A stretch of DNA of 64,000 nucleotides from Clostridiaceae bacterium (GCA_012729635.1 JAAYCT010000024.1:124001-188000), one strand, 5' to 3'. Shown: positions 37,801 through 46,826, counted from the stretch's first letter. Notes: generated by a model from the letters alone, not told the origin. Numbers and translations are program-made.

Positions 37801-38776
37801 TATCATCCCAACGCGGATCGGTGCGCAGGATTTCGGACAGTTCCGAAACCGTCGCAAAGCATTCAAGATACTGATCCTTTTGTTTTTTATTCGTCTTTGG
37901 ATCCTTGACAAAGGAAAACTGATCCATCAGAGGGATTGCATCATGCACGGCCGTCTTTGCCCGATCGACGATTTCGCGAAGCTCCTCTATGTATGCCTTC
38001 GCGGTTGCACTCTCAGAGAATTGCTCCGCTTCCCGCCTCTTGTCCTCGATCAGGACGCGGATACGCTCCTCGTAGTCCGGCAAACTCCTCAGGGATGAAT
38101 GAAAATCGACCACCATGTCTTTAAGCGGCTGATCGTCTCTGGCGGAGCCGAAACAAAGGGACATGTTCATAAAACTTTCGCACCACTTTTCGATCGTCGG
38201 CGTTTCCTTACCGATCGAAAACGGCGCCGGATGATCCGGTGGTTCCTGTGGCCGATCCGGTACAGGCTGATCCTTAATCGGATCCGATTGATTGAGCACA
38301 CGATGACAAAGCGCGTACAAAGCATCCGTCACAAACACAACCGATTCACGTAAAAGAATTTTTGCCCGGGTCTCGTCCGCAATCGAAGTATCGGGCTCAA
38401 TCAAAACGCGATCCTTTGCGTCGGTTAACTCCTGCCTGAAGTTTTGGATTACGTCGCCGCAAAAGGAATGAATTGTCGAAATATGAGACAGCGGTATCAT
38501 GGATACCTGTTCGTTTATCCGAGCAACCTCCGCGGGATCGGAAATGGCGGCGGCTGCCTCGGACAGGGCTTTCTCCAGACGAGCGCTCATGCCAGCGGCT
38601 GCGGCCCGCGTAAAGGTCATCACAAGGACGTTCCGAACATCCAAATCTCCCGATATGATGCGTTTGGCGATACGCTCGACCAATACCCGGGTCTTTCCGG
38701 ATCCGGCGGCGGCACTGACCAGAATATTCGAGCGCCTTTCGTTTACGACGCGCTCCTGTTGTTCGGTCAAGCTCAT
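34814..38776 (-). CDS. addA: ATP-dependent helicase-nuclease subunit A
   Basis: Motor and nuclease subunit of AddAB, which processes double-strand breaks (1320 aa). Walker A SAAAGSGKTRVLVERI at the N-terminus, LVMTFTRAAA, IYIDEYQDNSRIQ, DVKQSIYRFRHARP, HKSKGLEY and LRLFYVAMTRAEERL complete the UvrD-type helicase. The C-terminal RecB-type nuclease has LIDYKSDKI. It overlaps addB by four bases. A 285-codon frame on the opposite strand at 37.2-38.1 kb is a shadow. Confidence 0.97.
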   Translation of the reverse strand: MSLTEQQERVVNERRSNILVSAAAGSGKTRVLVERIAKRIISGDLDVRNVLVMTFTRAAAAGMSARLEKALSEAAAAISDPAEVARINEQVSMIPLSHISTIHSFCGDVIQNFRQELTDAKDRVLIEPDTSIADETRAKILLRESVVFVTDALYALCHRVLNQSDPIKDQPVPDRPQEPPDHPAPFSIGKETPTIEKWCESFMNMSLCFGSARDDQPLKDMVVDFHSSLRSLPDYEERIRVLIEDKRREAEQFSESATAKAYIEELREIVDRAKTAVHDAIPLMDQFSFVKDPKTNKKQKDQYLECFATVSELSEILRTDPRWDDISRIAARVPDGKWPGSVKPSEVSGPKGIFFESLFPMFEMIYVLSGGYPLNKEYIKRFKGLMPSVFSRPTDRIEADLRYMYPILSRLFETIILTDRLYSEQKRAENSLDFSDQEHMALTLLKIPEVAQYYRALFTEIYIDEYQDNSRIQDAIIREISSDNVFYVGDVKQSIYRFRHARPDMFLERSEHFRAGDGGKLLELTGNFRSQAGILLFANDIFSQLMSRESAEIDYDESQRLQPKKEGPVLGNDRKRVVNITLIDRSGTPGEQDEFEDETEDLRDRERMDFGSTEYEALYVLERIREMQNRYGCRYEDFAVLCRTNRDAAIVAGILSSEGVPAHGPVEAAMFADREMLLMYHLMCVLDNLRQDVPLCAVMRSCLPSASFSPEELLEICLCAGKSSENLRFFHEKVMYCRQFGPEPLKSKIGRFFEFIDGLMTRSMYLSISELIESIYLSTGIMDRLSSEENGFARVSALLTFREWASDFEKGRKGGLYSFVRYIEEINRGEHRPDGFEVGDPIRDAVRCNSIHKSKGLEYRIVFLCGISKAFSHQDEAGPVILNDRIGLASDYINAEKGYKYPTIPKMYLSERERRAELAEQLRLFYVAMTRAEERLYLIGSFSRRADGSPGIHDDFITVSEGHKEETLPPRLVLRANSFLDFLLLGLSRNPFVPLRDLLMPGKESIASIEREVASGRTGEVCFEVITGDALLASASLPEPLEENPLSDSSSSPGLGMDAEEYMMNEREKKWFDVQMRGEYPFENLIRMPAKTTVSEMKRRPPPPERKDESGDDHASVESEDAFDKRPINLRVRPVRNVRTDHKELSPTETGILLHNVFQYLDFSSLSGNTSEGDIRKELKRLVERNMIRSDMLPDLESYLSPIALFANSDLCARMKKAEQISGHGPFREIPFSITEPVSRDDFRLIQGMIDCWFIENGSAVLIDYKSDKIRGDRNHQHRVLRERYSVQLEYYKRAIEAAGRLSVKEKIIWLIPDSTAFLL

Positions 38777-41700
38777 GTTGTTTCCTCCGTTTCCCCTTGG
38801 ATCGCCCGAAGAAATTTCTCTCGATCAGTCGGTTTTTTTCCGTCGGGCATAAGAAACCCGGGAAGCTCGGGTGCTTGAATGAACGGCGGACGTCGCGGAT
38901 CAATTCCGCAGATTCCCTTATAGTCGCAATAGGAACAGGTTGATTTTCCGCCTCCTCGTTTCTCGTACACGGGGCAGACATCGAAATGACCGCTGAATAT
39001 TTTCTCACAGGTCTGCCGGATTTTTTTCACCGCGTACTCCGAACAAAGACGCAACTCATCCGGGCTCAGGCTCATGCCCCGAACCGCAAATTCCTTTCTT
39101 TTGGTTTCCGATACGGTTTCCTGGATATCTGCGGATTTTGAAATATCCACACGAATCATCGGGTTTTTCAGGATAAAATATCCGGCATCGGTCGGCATCA
39201 AATCCGGGTTTGCCGCCCGATACGCATATAGATAAGCGGGGAGCTGAACCGACAACCCGGCATATAGTGATTTGAAATCCACCCGCCTGTCACCCGTTTT
39301 ATAGTCCAACACCCGAAAAAGACCTTTGGAAATATCCGTGTCCACCCGATCGATGATTCCGTTGAAACTCACTTTTCGGCCGGTCTGCGGCCATTCGAGC
39401 ACAATCGGCGGATTCTCTTCGCCCTCACCGTATGCCCACTCGGTTTCGGCGGGAGTCAGATCGTCCGAATCGATCGTCTCAAACACCGCCTTGAGGGATT
39501 CTCTTGCGATTCGAATCATTCGGGCTCCCGATCCCATAATCAGAGCAGGGTCCTTCGTAACGCGGTAACTGTCTCCGGAACAGGCGAGGATAAACAATTC
39601 CTCCGCCCACCGACCGAAATCCTTGCCTGCATATTCGCCGGAGATTCTCGTGCGCTCCGATTCATTTCTTGCGTTTCTGATTTCCCGGATATAATCATCA
39701 AGGGCAAGCTCCATGATCCTGTGCGCAACCGATCCGGTCTCCCGTACGTCCACCTCGAATCGTTCGCGTTCACAAAGCCGCAGAATGTAGCCCGCGAAAT
39801 GTCGAAACGGGCAGGATGCATACTGTTCAATCTGGGAGACGCTCATACGGACGCCGGAACCGTAACGCTCCCGGATGATATCCTCCGGAATCCTTACCGA
39901 AAAGAGATCTCGTCCGGCTGAAAATGAAGCCGGAAAATCGGGATTTTCACGAAGAAGCACTGCCGATATTTTCATTTTTTCGGTGTCCGATACAGATCGG
40001 GGTGATCCGAAAATCGATGCGGCATAGCGCAAAAGTGCTTCACGGGAAAAAAGCCGCGGGTCGTGAAAGTCCTTGTGCGGATTATCAAGAAACAACGCCT
40101 TGGGAAAGCACTGTCCGATGAGCCGGAACAGAGATGACGGTTCCTCCGAATCCACGGCCGATATAAAAAGCTGATCGGACGGGCAATCCAGGATCGCGTA
40201 CGCAGTAAAAAAATCCGCATATGCCCGCTCTTTGGATCGATTCGGAAACCGAACCGAAAGAGAAGAAGCTAACAGATCCCGCTCGGGTCCGCGCAGAAAT
40301 CCCTCGTTTACGGCCCGGTTCGGGAAATACTCTCGTGAAGCACCGACTAAAAACAAGACCTTGCATCGGGATCGAAACCCGCCGGTCACATCCGTAATTC
40401 GCACCTGATCGACAAAGGAAGGGATCGCTCCGGCCGGAGAGGCCTCCACAGAATAAAGGATTGCGTCTCTCATATCCCGCAATGAAATATCGGTTTCTCC
40501 GATCGGCCCCGCCAGGCGCTCAAGAATCCGCAGCAATTCGTTCCAGGATGCGACCAAAGCCAGAGCGGCTTCGTGATCACCCGCCTCGACCCACTCCTTC
40601 GCCAAAAGCTCGATTTGTCCCGCTCCGCTTTCCGTTTGTCTGTCGTCGACATAACTCTCCAGAAACGCCGAAAGAATTATCGCTTTCCGGTCGCATCGAG
40701 GCTCCGCGCTCAGTGAACGGACCGTATCCCGGATCGGAAACAAGGCGTGTCGTACCGATTGAAAAACAGCCGGACCTTCGCCATCCTTCCCTTCGTCGAA
40801 ATTTTTCTCGTCGAAAATTCGAAACGCTTTATTCAAACCGTGCTTCAGGCAATAATTTTCAAGTTTGTCCGATTCTGTCCGCGAGATATGACACAAGCCG
40901 GATTTTACACATCGCATCAGACTTTCAAATGACCAGCCGTTTACCCCCAAATCCAGAAGTGCAATGACAAAGCGCATCAGTGCGGTATCGGAAAGTCGTT
41001 TTCTTTTATCGAGAAAAGGATCCATCCCGTATTCCGAAAACACGGCATGTAACGTTGAAAGGTCATCTCTCGGATTGCACAAAACGACGGTCATATCTTT
41101 ATACCGGTACCCGTGCAGGAGCACGAGCTGTTTGATTTTTCCCGCGATAAAAGACAATTCCTCCGTCTTCGATGAAAAAAGCATCCTTGTTATTCCGGGT
41201 GCCGGAGATTCATAAACCGTTCTCTCTCTTTTTAAGAAACCCTCCGAAAGACATCGTAACTCGGAGGCGCCGTCCTTGGATGCGGGGACCTCCGTAAGCG
41301 TTGCTCCCGGAATGATTCCATGAAGGAGCCGGATTGCTTGTCCTCCGAAATAGAACCCTTCAAAATCCGGTCTTGCCGTCTCGTCACCGCCGATTTCGAA
41401 GAATCGCTCCGCGGTCTTTCGATCGGCGCAAACCGAAACCGTCACTTTGGCACACACACGAGAGAGGTGTTCGATGATCTCGGATTCTTCCGGAGTAAAA
41501 TTCCGTGTCTGACCGAATCCGGTCACCCAAACCGACGCGTCCGAAAGGTATTCCAACCGACGATACGGCCATGGAGGACGCCCTTTTTTGAAAAACGAGA
41601 CCATTTCATCAAGAACCGTACTCAGGCGCGCGAGCGGTCGAATTTTTTCGCAACATCCGATTTGATCGGTCAATCGGTCCAGCCGCTCCATCAAGATCGC

Positions 41701-42210
41701 AAGCTCATGCATCTTTTCCGCGAAATGCGGTCGGGTATCCTCGGCGGAAATACTTCGAAGCATATCGGGCGTCAGGCCGTATCGGTAAAAATCTTCAAGG
41801 ACACTCTCCACCTGTGAAGAGAATCCGATCCTTCGTCGAATGGGGGAAAGAATGCGGAAATCACCCGCATTTTCATTCAGCACTCTGTGAATCAGAAGGC
41901 TTCGGGTCGCAGAGTCCAACGCTTCTTCGGATAAGCCTCCGACTTCCGAAAGAATCCGGTGCGCAAAGCGGTGAAAGCTTATGACATCCACGAGCATCAG
42001 AGCTTCGCCGGAAGGCATCGCTTCGGAAGAAGCGGACATTCTTTGTTTCCGTACTTCAAGAAAGCGTCGTTCCATATCCGCTTTCGTTTGTTCGGGAACA
42101 ATCAAAAAGGCTCTCTTATACGGCCACGACTGCGAGTCGGCCCAAATTTCGTCCATGCAGGCATCGATAAGATCTCCCGGACGAGAGCCGTGCAGTATTC
42201 GAAAGGACAA
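38773..42210 (-). CDS. addB: ATP-dependent helicase-nuclease subunit B
   Basis: Partner of AddA (1145 aa). The C-terminal nuclease (VLDYKTGDRRVDF) and the four iron-sulfur cysteines (one in YASCPFRHF, three in CSYCDYKGIC) are intact. The N-terminal Walker A of Bacillus AddB (GRSGSGKT) reads HGSRPGDLID here and lacks the lysine, so ATP binding by this subunit is unlikely; RexB proteins of streptococci lack it as well. The gene starts 14 bases after the acyl-CoA ligase gene and may be transcribed with it. Confidence 0.94.
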   Translation of the reverse strand: MSFRILHGSRPGDLIDACMDEIWADSQSWPYKRAFLIVPEQTKADMERRFLEVRKQRMSASSEAMPSGEALMLVDVISFHRFAHRILSEVGGLSEEALDSATRSLLIHRVLNENAGDFRILSPIRRRIGFSSQVESVLEDFYRYGLTPDMLRSISAEDTRPHFAEKMHELAILMERLDRLTDQIGCCEKIRPLARLSTVLDEMVSFFKKGRPPWPYRRLEYLSDASVWVTGFGQTRNFTPEESEIIEHLSRVCAKVTVSVCADRKTAERFFEIGGDETARPDFEGFYFGGQAIRLLHGIIPGATLTEVPASKDGASELRCLSEGFLKRERTVYESPAPGITRMLFSSKTEELSFIAGKIKQLVLLHGYRYKDMTVVLCNPRDDLSTLHAVFSEYGMDPFLDKRKRLSDTALMRFVIALLDLGVNGWSFESLMRCVKSGLCHISRTESDKLENYCLKHGLNKAFRIFDEKNFDEGKDGEGPAVFQSVRHALFPIRDTVRSLSAEPRCDRKAIILSAFLESYVDDRQTESGAGQIELLAKEWVEAGDHEAALALVASWNELLRILERLAGPIGETDISLRDMRDAILYSVEASPAGAIPSFVDQVRITDVTGGFRSRCKVLFLVGASREYFPNRAVNEGFLRGPERDLLASSLSVRFPNRSKERAYADFFTAYAILDCPSDQLFISAVDSEEPSSLFRLIGQCFPKALFLDNPHKDFHDPRLFSREALLRYAASIFGSPRSVSDTEKMKISAVLLRENPDFPASFSAGRDLFSVRIPEDIIRERYGSGVRMSVSQIEQYASCPFRHFAGYILRLCERERFEVDVRETGSVAHRIMELALDDYIREIRNARNESERTRISGEYAGKDFGRWAEELFILACSGDSYRVTKDPALIMGSGARMIRIARESLKAVFETIDSDDLTPAETEWAYGEGEENPPIVLEWPQTGRKVSFNGIIDRVDTDISKGLFRVLDYKTGDRRVDFKSLYAGLSVQLPAYLYAYRAANPDLMPTDAGYFILKNPMIRVDISKSADIQETVSETKRKEFAVRGMSLSPDELRLCSEYAVKKIRQTCEKIFSGHFDVCPVYEKRGGGKSTCSYCDYKGICGIDPRRPPFIQAPELPGFLMPDGKKPTDREKFLRAIQGETEETT

Positions 42211-42224
42211 AGCCGAGCACCTCC

Positions 42225-44057
42225 TCAGAGGGTATCCAGATTCTGACCGTGCGCGGTTTTCATCGTCACACCCGCCTTCTCCAGTATAGCATGAACGGCT
42301 GCGAGCTCCTGCTTTCTTCTGACCTTCAGCGTGGTCGTCTTGACCATTTCACCTTCCGAAAAGACAAAATAGCGCACCGCTTTATACGACGGCATTTGAT
42401 GATTGATCTCCCGAATTCGTTCCCGAAAATATGTCTGGATGTTATTGTCCCCGGGAAGCTTGTCGGGTACGGGTAAATGTTTCCCGATTTCCGGGCGGTC
42501 GATAAGGATCTTTGCACAGATTGCAACGGATTCCTTCTCCGTTTCATCCCCCCAAACAAAAGCTTCACGGACACCGGGAATGACATTGATCAGCGATTCG
42601 ATCTCCTCGGGAAACGCCTTTTTTCCGTTCGTCAAAACGATCATCGACTTGACGCGTCCGGTAATAAAAAGGCATCCTTTCTTATCCAGATAACCCATAT
42701 CACCGGTTCGGAACCATCCGTCCCCGGTCATTACCTCCGCGGTTGCTTCGGGATTCTCATAGTAACCGAGCATGATGCAATCGCTTTTGGAAAGTATCTC
42801 TCCGATGGCGCCGGGCTTTGTCGATTCGGTGTCGATGCCGACGGAAACATCGGTAACCGGAAGGCCCACACTCCCGTAAACGTTACAGTCTTGCGTGGTG
42901 ACGCTGATTACGGGAGCGGTTTCCGTAAGTCCGTATCCCATCAGAAAATCGAGACCGAAGTCATTAAAATCACGAATATACTTCTTATCGATCCCGGCAC
43001 CGCCGATGACGACCATCCGCAGATGTCCGCCCAGCTTTTTGATGATATCCTTGAATATCTTTCGTCGGATATCCACTCCGATTTTTCGAAGGAATCTCGT
43101 GATCGGAATCATAATCGAAATCAGCGTTCCCTTTCCGGACTCCTCAATGCCGGCCATGATTTTCGCATGGACACTTTCGAAAAGCAACGGGACCGCAATA
43201 ACCACCTCGATATGCCATTCCTGAAAATTCTTCACAAGATATCGCAGTCCGTCCGAAAAACAGATGACGCAACCCCGGGAAAGTAAAAAGAAGTCGCAGG
43301 TGTTCTCAAAGGTGTGGTGAAGCGGAAGAATCGAGAAAGCGCGCTCTCCGGTCTCAACCAGCAGCGTCGTCGCAATGTAATACACGTTTTTGCAGATGTT
43401 TTTGTGCGACAGCATAACTCCCTTGCTCATGGATGTCGTGCCGGACGTAAAAAGGATGATCTTCATCTCGTCCGGATCAATCGGAGCGTCCAAAAACCGC
43501 CGATCGCCTTCCGCTTTCCGCTTTTTCCCTTTTTCGAGCAGGTCGGAAAAGGAAAGGAATTTTTTATTCTTCGGCCATTTCCCGGTAATCATTTCCTTGT
43601 CCATACAAATATAGTATTGAACCCGGAAATCGGGATCCTCTTTGTGCGTAGAAACGGAAAGCATCATCTCATGGTGCTTGGGATGATAGAATATCGCCCT
43701 AACCTTCCCTCTTTTTAAAAGATTGATGACCTCCGTTTCCGGGAGGAGCCGATCCAGAGGTACCCCGACACTTCCTCCTCCGACAATTGCCGCATAAGAG
43801 ACCATCCACTCGTATGAGTTTTCACCGACCACGGAGAGGTGTTCTCCGGAAACGCCGATTTCGGCAAGCGCCAGTCCGATAAATTCCACATCGTTTCCGA
43901 AATCATCGTACGTCTTGTGAATTTCCGCCTGTTCCGGCTTCTTTCGAAAAATAAACGCGTCTTTTCCGGCGTACCTTTCCCGAACGTCCAAAATCAGTTC
44001 TCGGAGTGTTTCGTATTGAATTCCGTCGCGTAGTGCTTTTCCGGTAACCTTCTGCAT
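42225..44057 (-). CDS. Long-chain acyl-CoA (or acyl-ACP) synthetase, AMP-binding
   Basis: Activates fatty acids with ATP (610 aa). ANL-family motifs: IILFTSGTTSMSKGVMLSHKN (P-loop), LMGYGLTETAPVISVT, GWFRTGDMGYLDKKG and ITGRVKSMIVLTNGK. Two short hydrophobic stretches around 275-330 may touch the membrane. GGAGG precedes the ATG. The gene is divergent from plsC with a shared control region. With the ACP gene in the same region, acyl-ACP could be the product, but the sequence cannot tell ACP from CoA as acceptor. Confidence 0.9.
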   Translation of the reverse strand: MQKVTGKALRDGIQYETLRELILDVRERYAGKDAFIFRKKPEQAEIHKTYDDFGNDVEFIGLALAEIGVSGEHLSVVGENSYEWMVSYAAIVGGGSVGVPLDRLLPETEVINLLKRGKVRAIFYHPKHHEMMLSVSTHKEDPDFRVQYYICMDKEMITGKWPKNKKFLSFSDLLEKGKKRKAEGDRRFLDAPIDPDEMKIILFTSGTTSMSKGVMLSHKNICKNVYYIATTLLVETGERAFSILPLHHTFENTCDFFLLSRGCVICFSDGLRYLVKNFQEWHIEVVIAVPLLFESVHAKIMAGIEESGKGTLISIMIPITRFLRKIGVDIRRKIFKDIIKKLGGHLRMVVIGGAGIDKKYIRDFNDFGLDFLMGYGLTETAPVISVTTQDCNVYGSVGLPVTDVSVGIDTESTKPGAIGEILSKSDCIMLGYYENPEATAEVMTGDGWFRTGDMGYLDKKGCLFITGRVKSMIVLTNGKKAFPEEIESLINVIPGVREAFVWGDETEKESVAICAKILIDRPEIGKHLPVPDKLPGDNNIQTYFRERIREINHQMPSYKAVRYFVFSEGEMVKTTTLKVRRKQELAAVHAILEKAGVTMKTAHGQNLDTL

Positions 44058-44136
44058 TCTTTTTCCCTCCGGATGTGTATGCCGAGCCGCGCGGCGTGCC
44101 GCCGTTTCCTTTAATGATCGATTATGATTATTTTCG

Positions 44137-44165
44137 ATGATACCATGAGAAATCGTACGCGTCTA
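44137..44165 (-). promoter_or_regulatory. Probable promoter of the acyl-CoA synthetase gene
   Basis: On the minus strand TAGACG, a 17-base spacer and TATCAT lie about 80 bases before the ATG at 44057. Both hexamers are moderate matches, and position is given to within a base or two. Confidence 0.4.
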
Positions 44166-44182
44166 CGAAAACGATAAAATGT

Positions 44183-44195
44183 TTTGATATTCAAA
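44183..44195. promoter_or_regulatory. FabT-like operator TTTGA-N3-TCAAA
   Basis: Perfect inverted repeat TTTGATATTCAAA between the divergent promoters of the acyl-CoA synthetase and plsC genes. Known FabT sites of streptococci and enterococci share the TTTGA-N3-TCAAA core. The MarR gene at 46323-46826 encodes the likely binding protein. Confidence 0.5.
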
Positions 44196-44212
44196 CTAAA
44201 CGCCTCAAAACA

Positions 44213-44241
44213 TTGACATTCCGGCCGGCGTGGAATAGCAT
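44213..44241 (+). promoter_or_regulatory. Promoter of plsC
   Basis: Consensus TTGACA at 44213-44218, 17-base spacer, TAGCAT at 44236-44241. The start near 44248 rules out plsC start codons upstream of that point. Confidence 0.7.
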
Positions 44242-44308
44242 GAGGGATATAATTCAACGGTTATGCTCTGTTTCCACGATGAATAAACGGCAAGGAGAAA
44301 GACAAAAA

Positions 44309-45061
44309 TTGAGTTCAGAACGTTTGGCCGAACCCAAGCTCGGCTGTAATTCGGGAAAAGCATTCGATCGTTATCCGGTCAAAAGGGGATTTATCGGTCA
44401 TTTTTTCTTTTGGGTCGGTGTATTTTCGTCCTATATTCTCCTTCGTTTCCGCTCGGATGGTCGGAAAAACATTCCCGAAAAGTCGCCGTATGTCATCGCC
44501 GCCAACCATCAGACCTTTGTGGACGGCATGTGGATCGCACGGTTTCTTCCCCGAAAACATTTTAAAAAATTATGCAGTCTGGCGGGTTCCGATCTGGAGA
44601 CCCATTACGGTCTTTTAGGACGACTGATTATGCGCGTCGGACGTTGTATCGCGGTAGACCGTTTCGGCAGTCCGATTCGCGGTTTAATAAAAGCAAAAAA
44701 AGAAGTAGAGAACGGAAATATCATTCTCGTACACCCCGAAGGGACACGAACGCATGACGGAAAGGTTGCGGAAATGAAGGACGGAGCATCTTATATCGCG
44801 GTAAAAGCGGATGTCCCGATTCTGCCGGTATATATTGACGGAGGATACGAGGTCTTTTCCCGGCATATGCGCAGACCACAGGCCTGGGACCGGAAAAACC
44901 GGCGCAGAAAAGAGGTGGTCGTCCGCTTCGGGGAGCCGCTGTTCCCCGCCGATTTCGAAAAAAAACCCAAACAAATGACAGCGGCACTGAGCCGATGGAT
45001 GAGTCAAATGGAGAAGAAAGCAAACGGAAGTGCTCCGGGAATGACCTCGAACCGGACCTGA
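44309..45061 (+). CDS. plsC: 1-acyl-sn-glycerol-3-phosphate acyltransferase
   Basis: Adds the second acyl chain in phosphatidic acid synthesis at the membrane (about 250 aa). One hydrophobic segment near 40-58 precedes the acyltransferase motifs ANHQTFVDG (NHX4D form), HPEGTRTHDGKV and VPILPVYIDGG. The TTG at 44309 is preceded by AAGGAG; an ATG at 44279 without SD is the alternative and would add ten residues. The 3' end overlaps the lipid kinase gene on the other strand by 58 bases. Confidence 0.9.
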   Translation: MSSERLAEPKLGCNSGKAFDRYPVKRGFIGHFFFWVGVFSSYILLRFRSDGRKNIPEKSPYVIAANHQTFVDGMWIARFLPRKHFKKLCSLAGSDLETHYGLLGRLIMRVGRCIAVDRFGSPIRGLIKAKKEVENGNIILVHPEGTRTHDGKVAEMKDGASYIAVKADVPILPVYIDGGYEVFSRHMRRPQAWDRKNRRRKEVVVRFGEPLFPADFEKKPKQMTAALSRWMSQMEKKANGSAPGMTSNRT

Positions 45062-45975
45062 TGCGCATAGAAATCTTCCCCGTCGTAGTTCCCGTGAATC
45101 CGGGAGCCCCGATCAGCCGAGGAGAAGATACCGCTGGTCACCGGATAATACATCACCTTCGGATGACCGAAGTGCTGACCTTTTTTGTATCGATTGACCA
45201 ACGGGATTGCTTGTCTTCTCGGAAGATCCTCGACAATGCAAACCTCTATAATTCCGTCGTCCGGTTTGGATGCGGGTGACGGTCGAAAACCGCCTCCGTA
45301 GTATTGTCCGTTACAAATACACGCGAGGCAATACTGAATTTTCCCCTCGGCCTTCTCTTTTCCGTGCTGGAGCTCCAGCGAATAATTCATATTAAATCTC
45401 CATCCCTTGATGAAGCATTTGAGGATTGCGAGCGTATATGCGTTCTTTCGTATAAACCCGTTGCGATTCGTTTTTCGAATCATTTCCTTAGCGCAGGCAT
45501 TCACCATCGTATCCAAACCAAACGAAGTGATGTTCACGCTGTATCGACTTGCTTCCGGGAGAAAAACCGAATCATCATCATAGCAATCCACTCGGATCAG
45601 ATCCAAATGACAGAGCTCGAAATTCTCGATTGCCGCGATGATTTTGGAAGGATGCCGGTAATACGTTTCGGGCAAAATAGACCGAGCAAAATCATTCCCG
45701 GTGCCCATCGGAAGAACGGACATGGGCGTTTGACCGAAGGCCAGCGCATTTGCTACCTCGTGGACGGTTCCGTCACCGCCGCAAGCGAAAATAATCGCGT
45801 CGGATTGATACTTGGCCGCCGACGCGGCGGCCAATTCGCCCGCATGCCCCGGGTATTCGGTACGATGAATCTCGACCTTCGCGCCCTTTGCGGCCTCAAA
45901 TTCACGAATCGCGCACTCCAACTCCAAGGCTTTTTTCTTATCGGCAAAATAATTCAGCAGAAAAACATATCTCAT
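45004..45975 (-). CDS. Diacylglycerol/lipid kinase (DagK/YegS family)
   Basis: Phosphorylates diacylglycerol or a similar lipid (323 aa). N-terminal NAD-kinase-like fold with the ATP loop IIFACGGDGTVHEVANAL near residue 65 and LPMGTGNDFAR near 93. The C-terminal domain holds GGGFRPSPASKPDDGIIEV. It is the last gene of a MarR-ACP-kinase operon (16 bases after the ACP gene). DgkB would recycle diacylglycerol to phosphatidic acid, which also is the PlsC product. Confidence 0.9.
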   Translation of the reverse strand: MRYVFLLNYFADKKKALELECAIREFEAAKGAKVEIHRTEYPGHAGELAAASAAKYQSDAIIFACGGDGTVHEVANALAFGQTPMSVLPMGTGNDFARSILPETYYRHPSKIIAAIENFELCHLDLIRVDCYDDDSVFLPEASRYSVNITSFGLDTMVNACAKEMIRKTNRNGFIRKNAYTLAILKCFIKGWRFNMNYSLELQHGKEKAEGKIQYCLACICNGQYYGGGFRPSPASKPDDGIIEVCIVEDLPRRQAIPLVNRYKKGQHFGHPKVMYYPVTSGIFSSADRGSRIHGNYDGEDFYAHQVRFEVIPGALPFAFFSI

Positions 45976-45990
45976 TGAACCCTCGCTCGG

Positions 45991-46326
45991 TTATTCCGCA
46001 GTAAGCTCGTAAATCATGTCAACTACATCCTGGACCGTTCCGACCCGCTCAAGCTCGTCATCCGAAATCCTTATGTCAAACATGCTTTCCAGATCAATGA
46101 CCAACTCATAAATTCTCAAAGAGTCCAGTCCGAGATCGTGAAATATTTCCGTTTCGGGTTTAATGTCGGTCGGCGAAAGTTCGTTTTGCTCCGTGACCTT
46201 AGTGATCAGATTGTCGTAGATTCGCTCCTTTTTCCTTAAGACGGGATCATCCGGCCCGACACGTTCTCGAGGCTCGCCCGGACTGTCCGGGTCGCCTCGC
46301 TGCATATCACTGGATAATTCGGTCAT
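45991..46326 (-). CDS. Acyl carrier protein with N-terminal extension
   Basis: 111 aa; typical ACPs have about 77. Residues 35-111 form the ACP with the phosphopantetheine serine in DLGLDSLRIYELVIDLE and the usual acidic helices. The first 30 residues are hydrophilic and rich in Pro, Glu and Arg. The gene overlaps the MarR gene by four bases and is not beside fab genes, so it probably is a second ACP with a special role, such as taking up exogenous fatty acids (compare AcpB of enterococci). Confidence 0.88.
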   Translation of the reverse strand: MTELSSDMQRGDPDSPGEPRERVGPDDPVLRKKERIYDNLITKVTEQNELSPTDIKPETEIFHDLGLDSLRIYELVIDLESMFDIRISDDELERVGTVQDVVDMIYELTAE

Positions 46327-46826
46327 TTTTCATTTCCCTCCGCTTTTTTCGATTCATTTCGGGCACGCTCCTCATCGCTGTATTTTTCGTATTGTTCCTT
46401 TATAAACTGATCGACCTCACGTACCAGGCGCGCCATACGATTGCGATCCTCTTCGGATAAAGGATCCATGATCCTTTTCACCAAAAGCTTATGGAATTTC
46501 GCATGCATCCGATATGCGAGCTTACCCTGCCTCGTCAGGCAAATGCGTACCACCCTTCGATCCTTGCTGTCGCGATATCTTTCTACATAGCCCTTTCGAA
46601 CCAGTCGATCGATTGCGACGGTCAGGGTTCCGGTCGTAATCCCCAGGCGCGCGGCGGTCTCGCTCATCGCACGCGCCTCATAAGGACCGATTGCCTCCAG
46701 AGTATGTAACTCCGCAATGGAAAGGTTCGAAAAATATCCCTTCGAAAGAGCCTTCTCTTCCGTAAGCAGTACATTGTCGAAAATCCGCAAAAGACCTTCC
46801 GCAAATTCATTCTCGGCAGAATACAA
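46323..46826 (-). CDS. MarR family regulator, FabT-like
   Basis: 167 aa with a winged helix: LSIAELHTLEAIG, the recognition helix TAARLGITTGTLTVAIDRLVRKGYVER and the wing RDSKDRRVVRICLT. Translation starts at a TTG after AAGGAGGGG. Co-translation with an ACP and proximity to phospholipid genes suggest a FabT-type repressor that senses acyl-ACP; the TTTGA-N3-TCAAA site 2.1 kb away fits this. The last 25 residues are highly charged. The family is certain; the FabT role is inferred. Confidence 0.88.
   Translation of the reverse strand: MYSAENEFAEGLLRIFDNVLLTEEKALSKGYFSNLSIAELHTLEAIGPYEARAMSETAARLGITTGTLTVAIDRLVRKGYVERYRDSKDRRVVRICLTRQGKLAYRMHAKFHKLLVKRIMDPLSEEDRNRMARLVREVDQFIKEQYEKYSDEERARNESKKAEGNEK

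Noticed and set aside
37241-38098. 285-codon open frame on the plus strand
   Set aside because: Antisense shadow of addA; no known domain.
42477-43286. 269-codon open frame on the plus strand
   Set aside because: Antisense shadow of the acyl-CoA synthetase gene.
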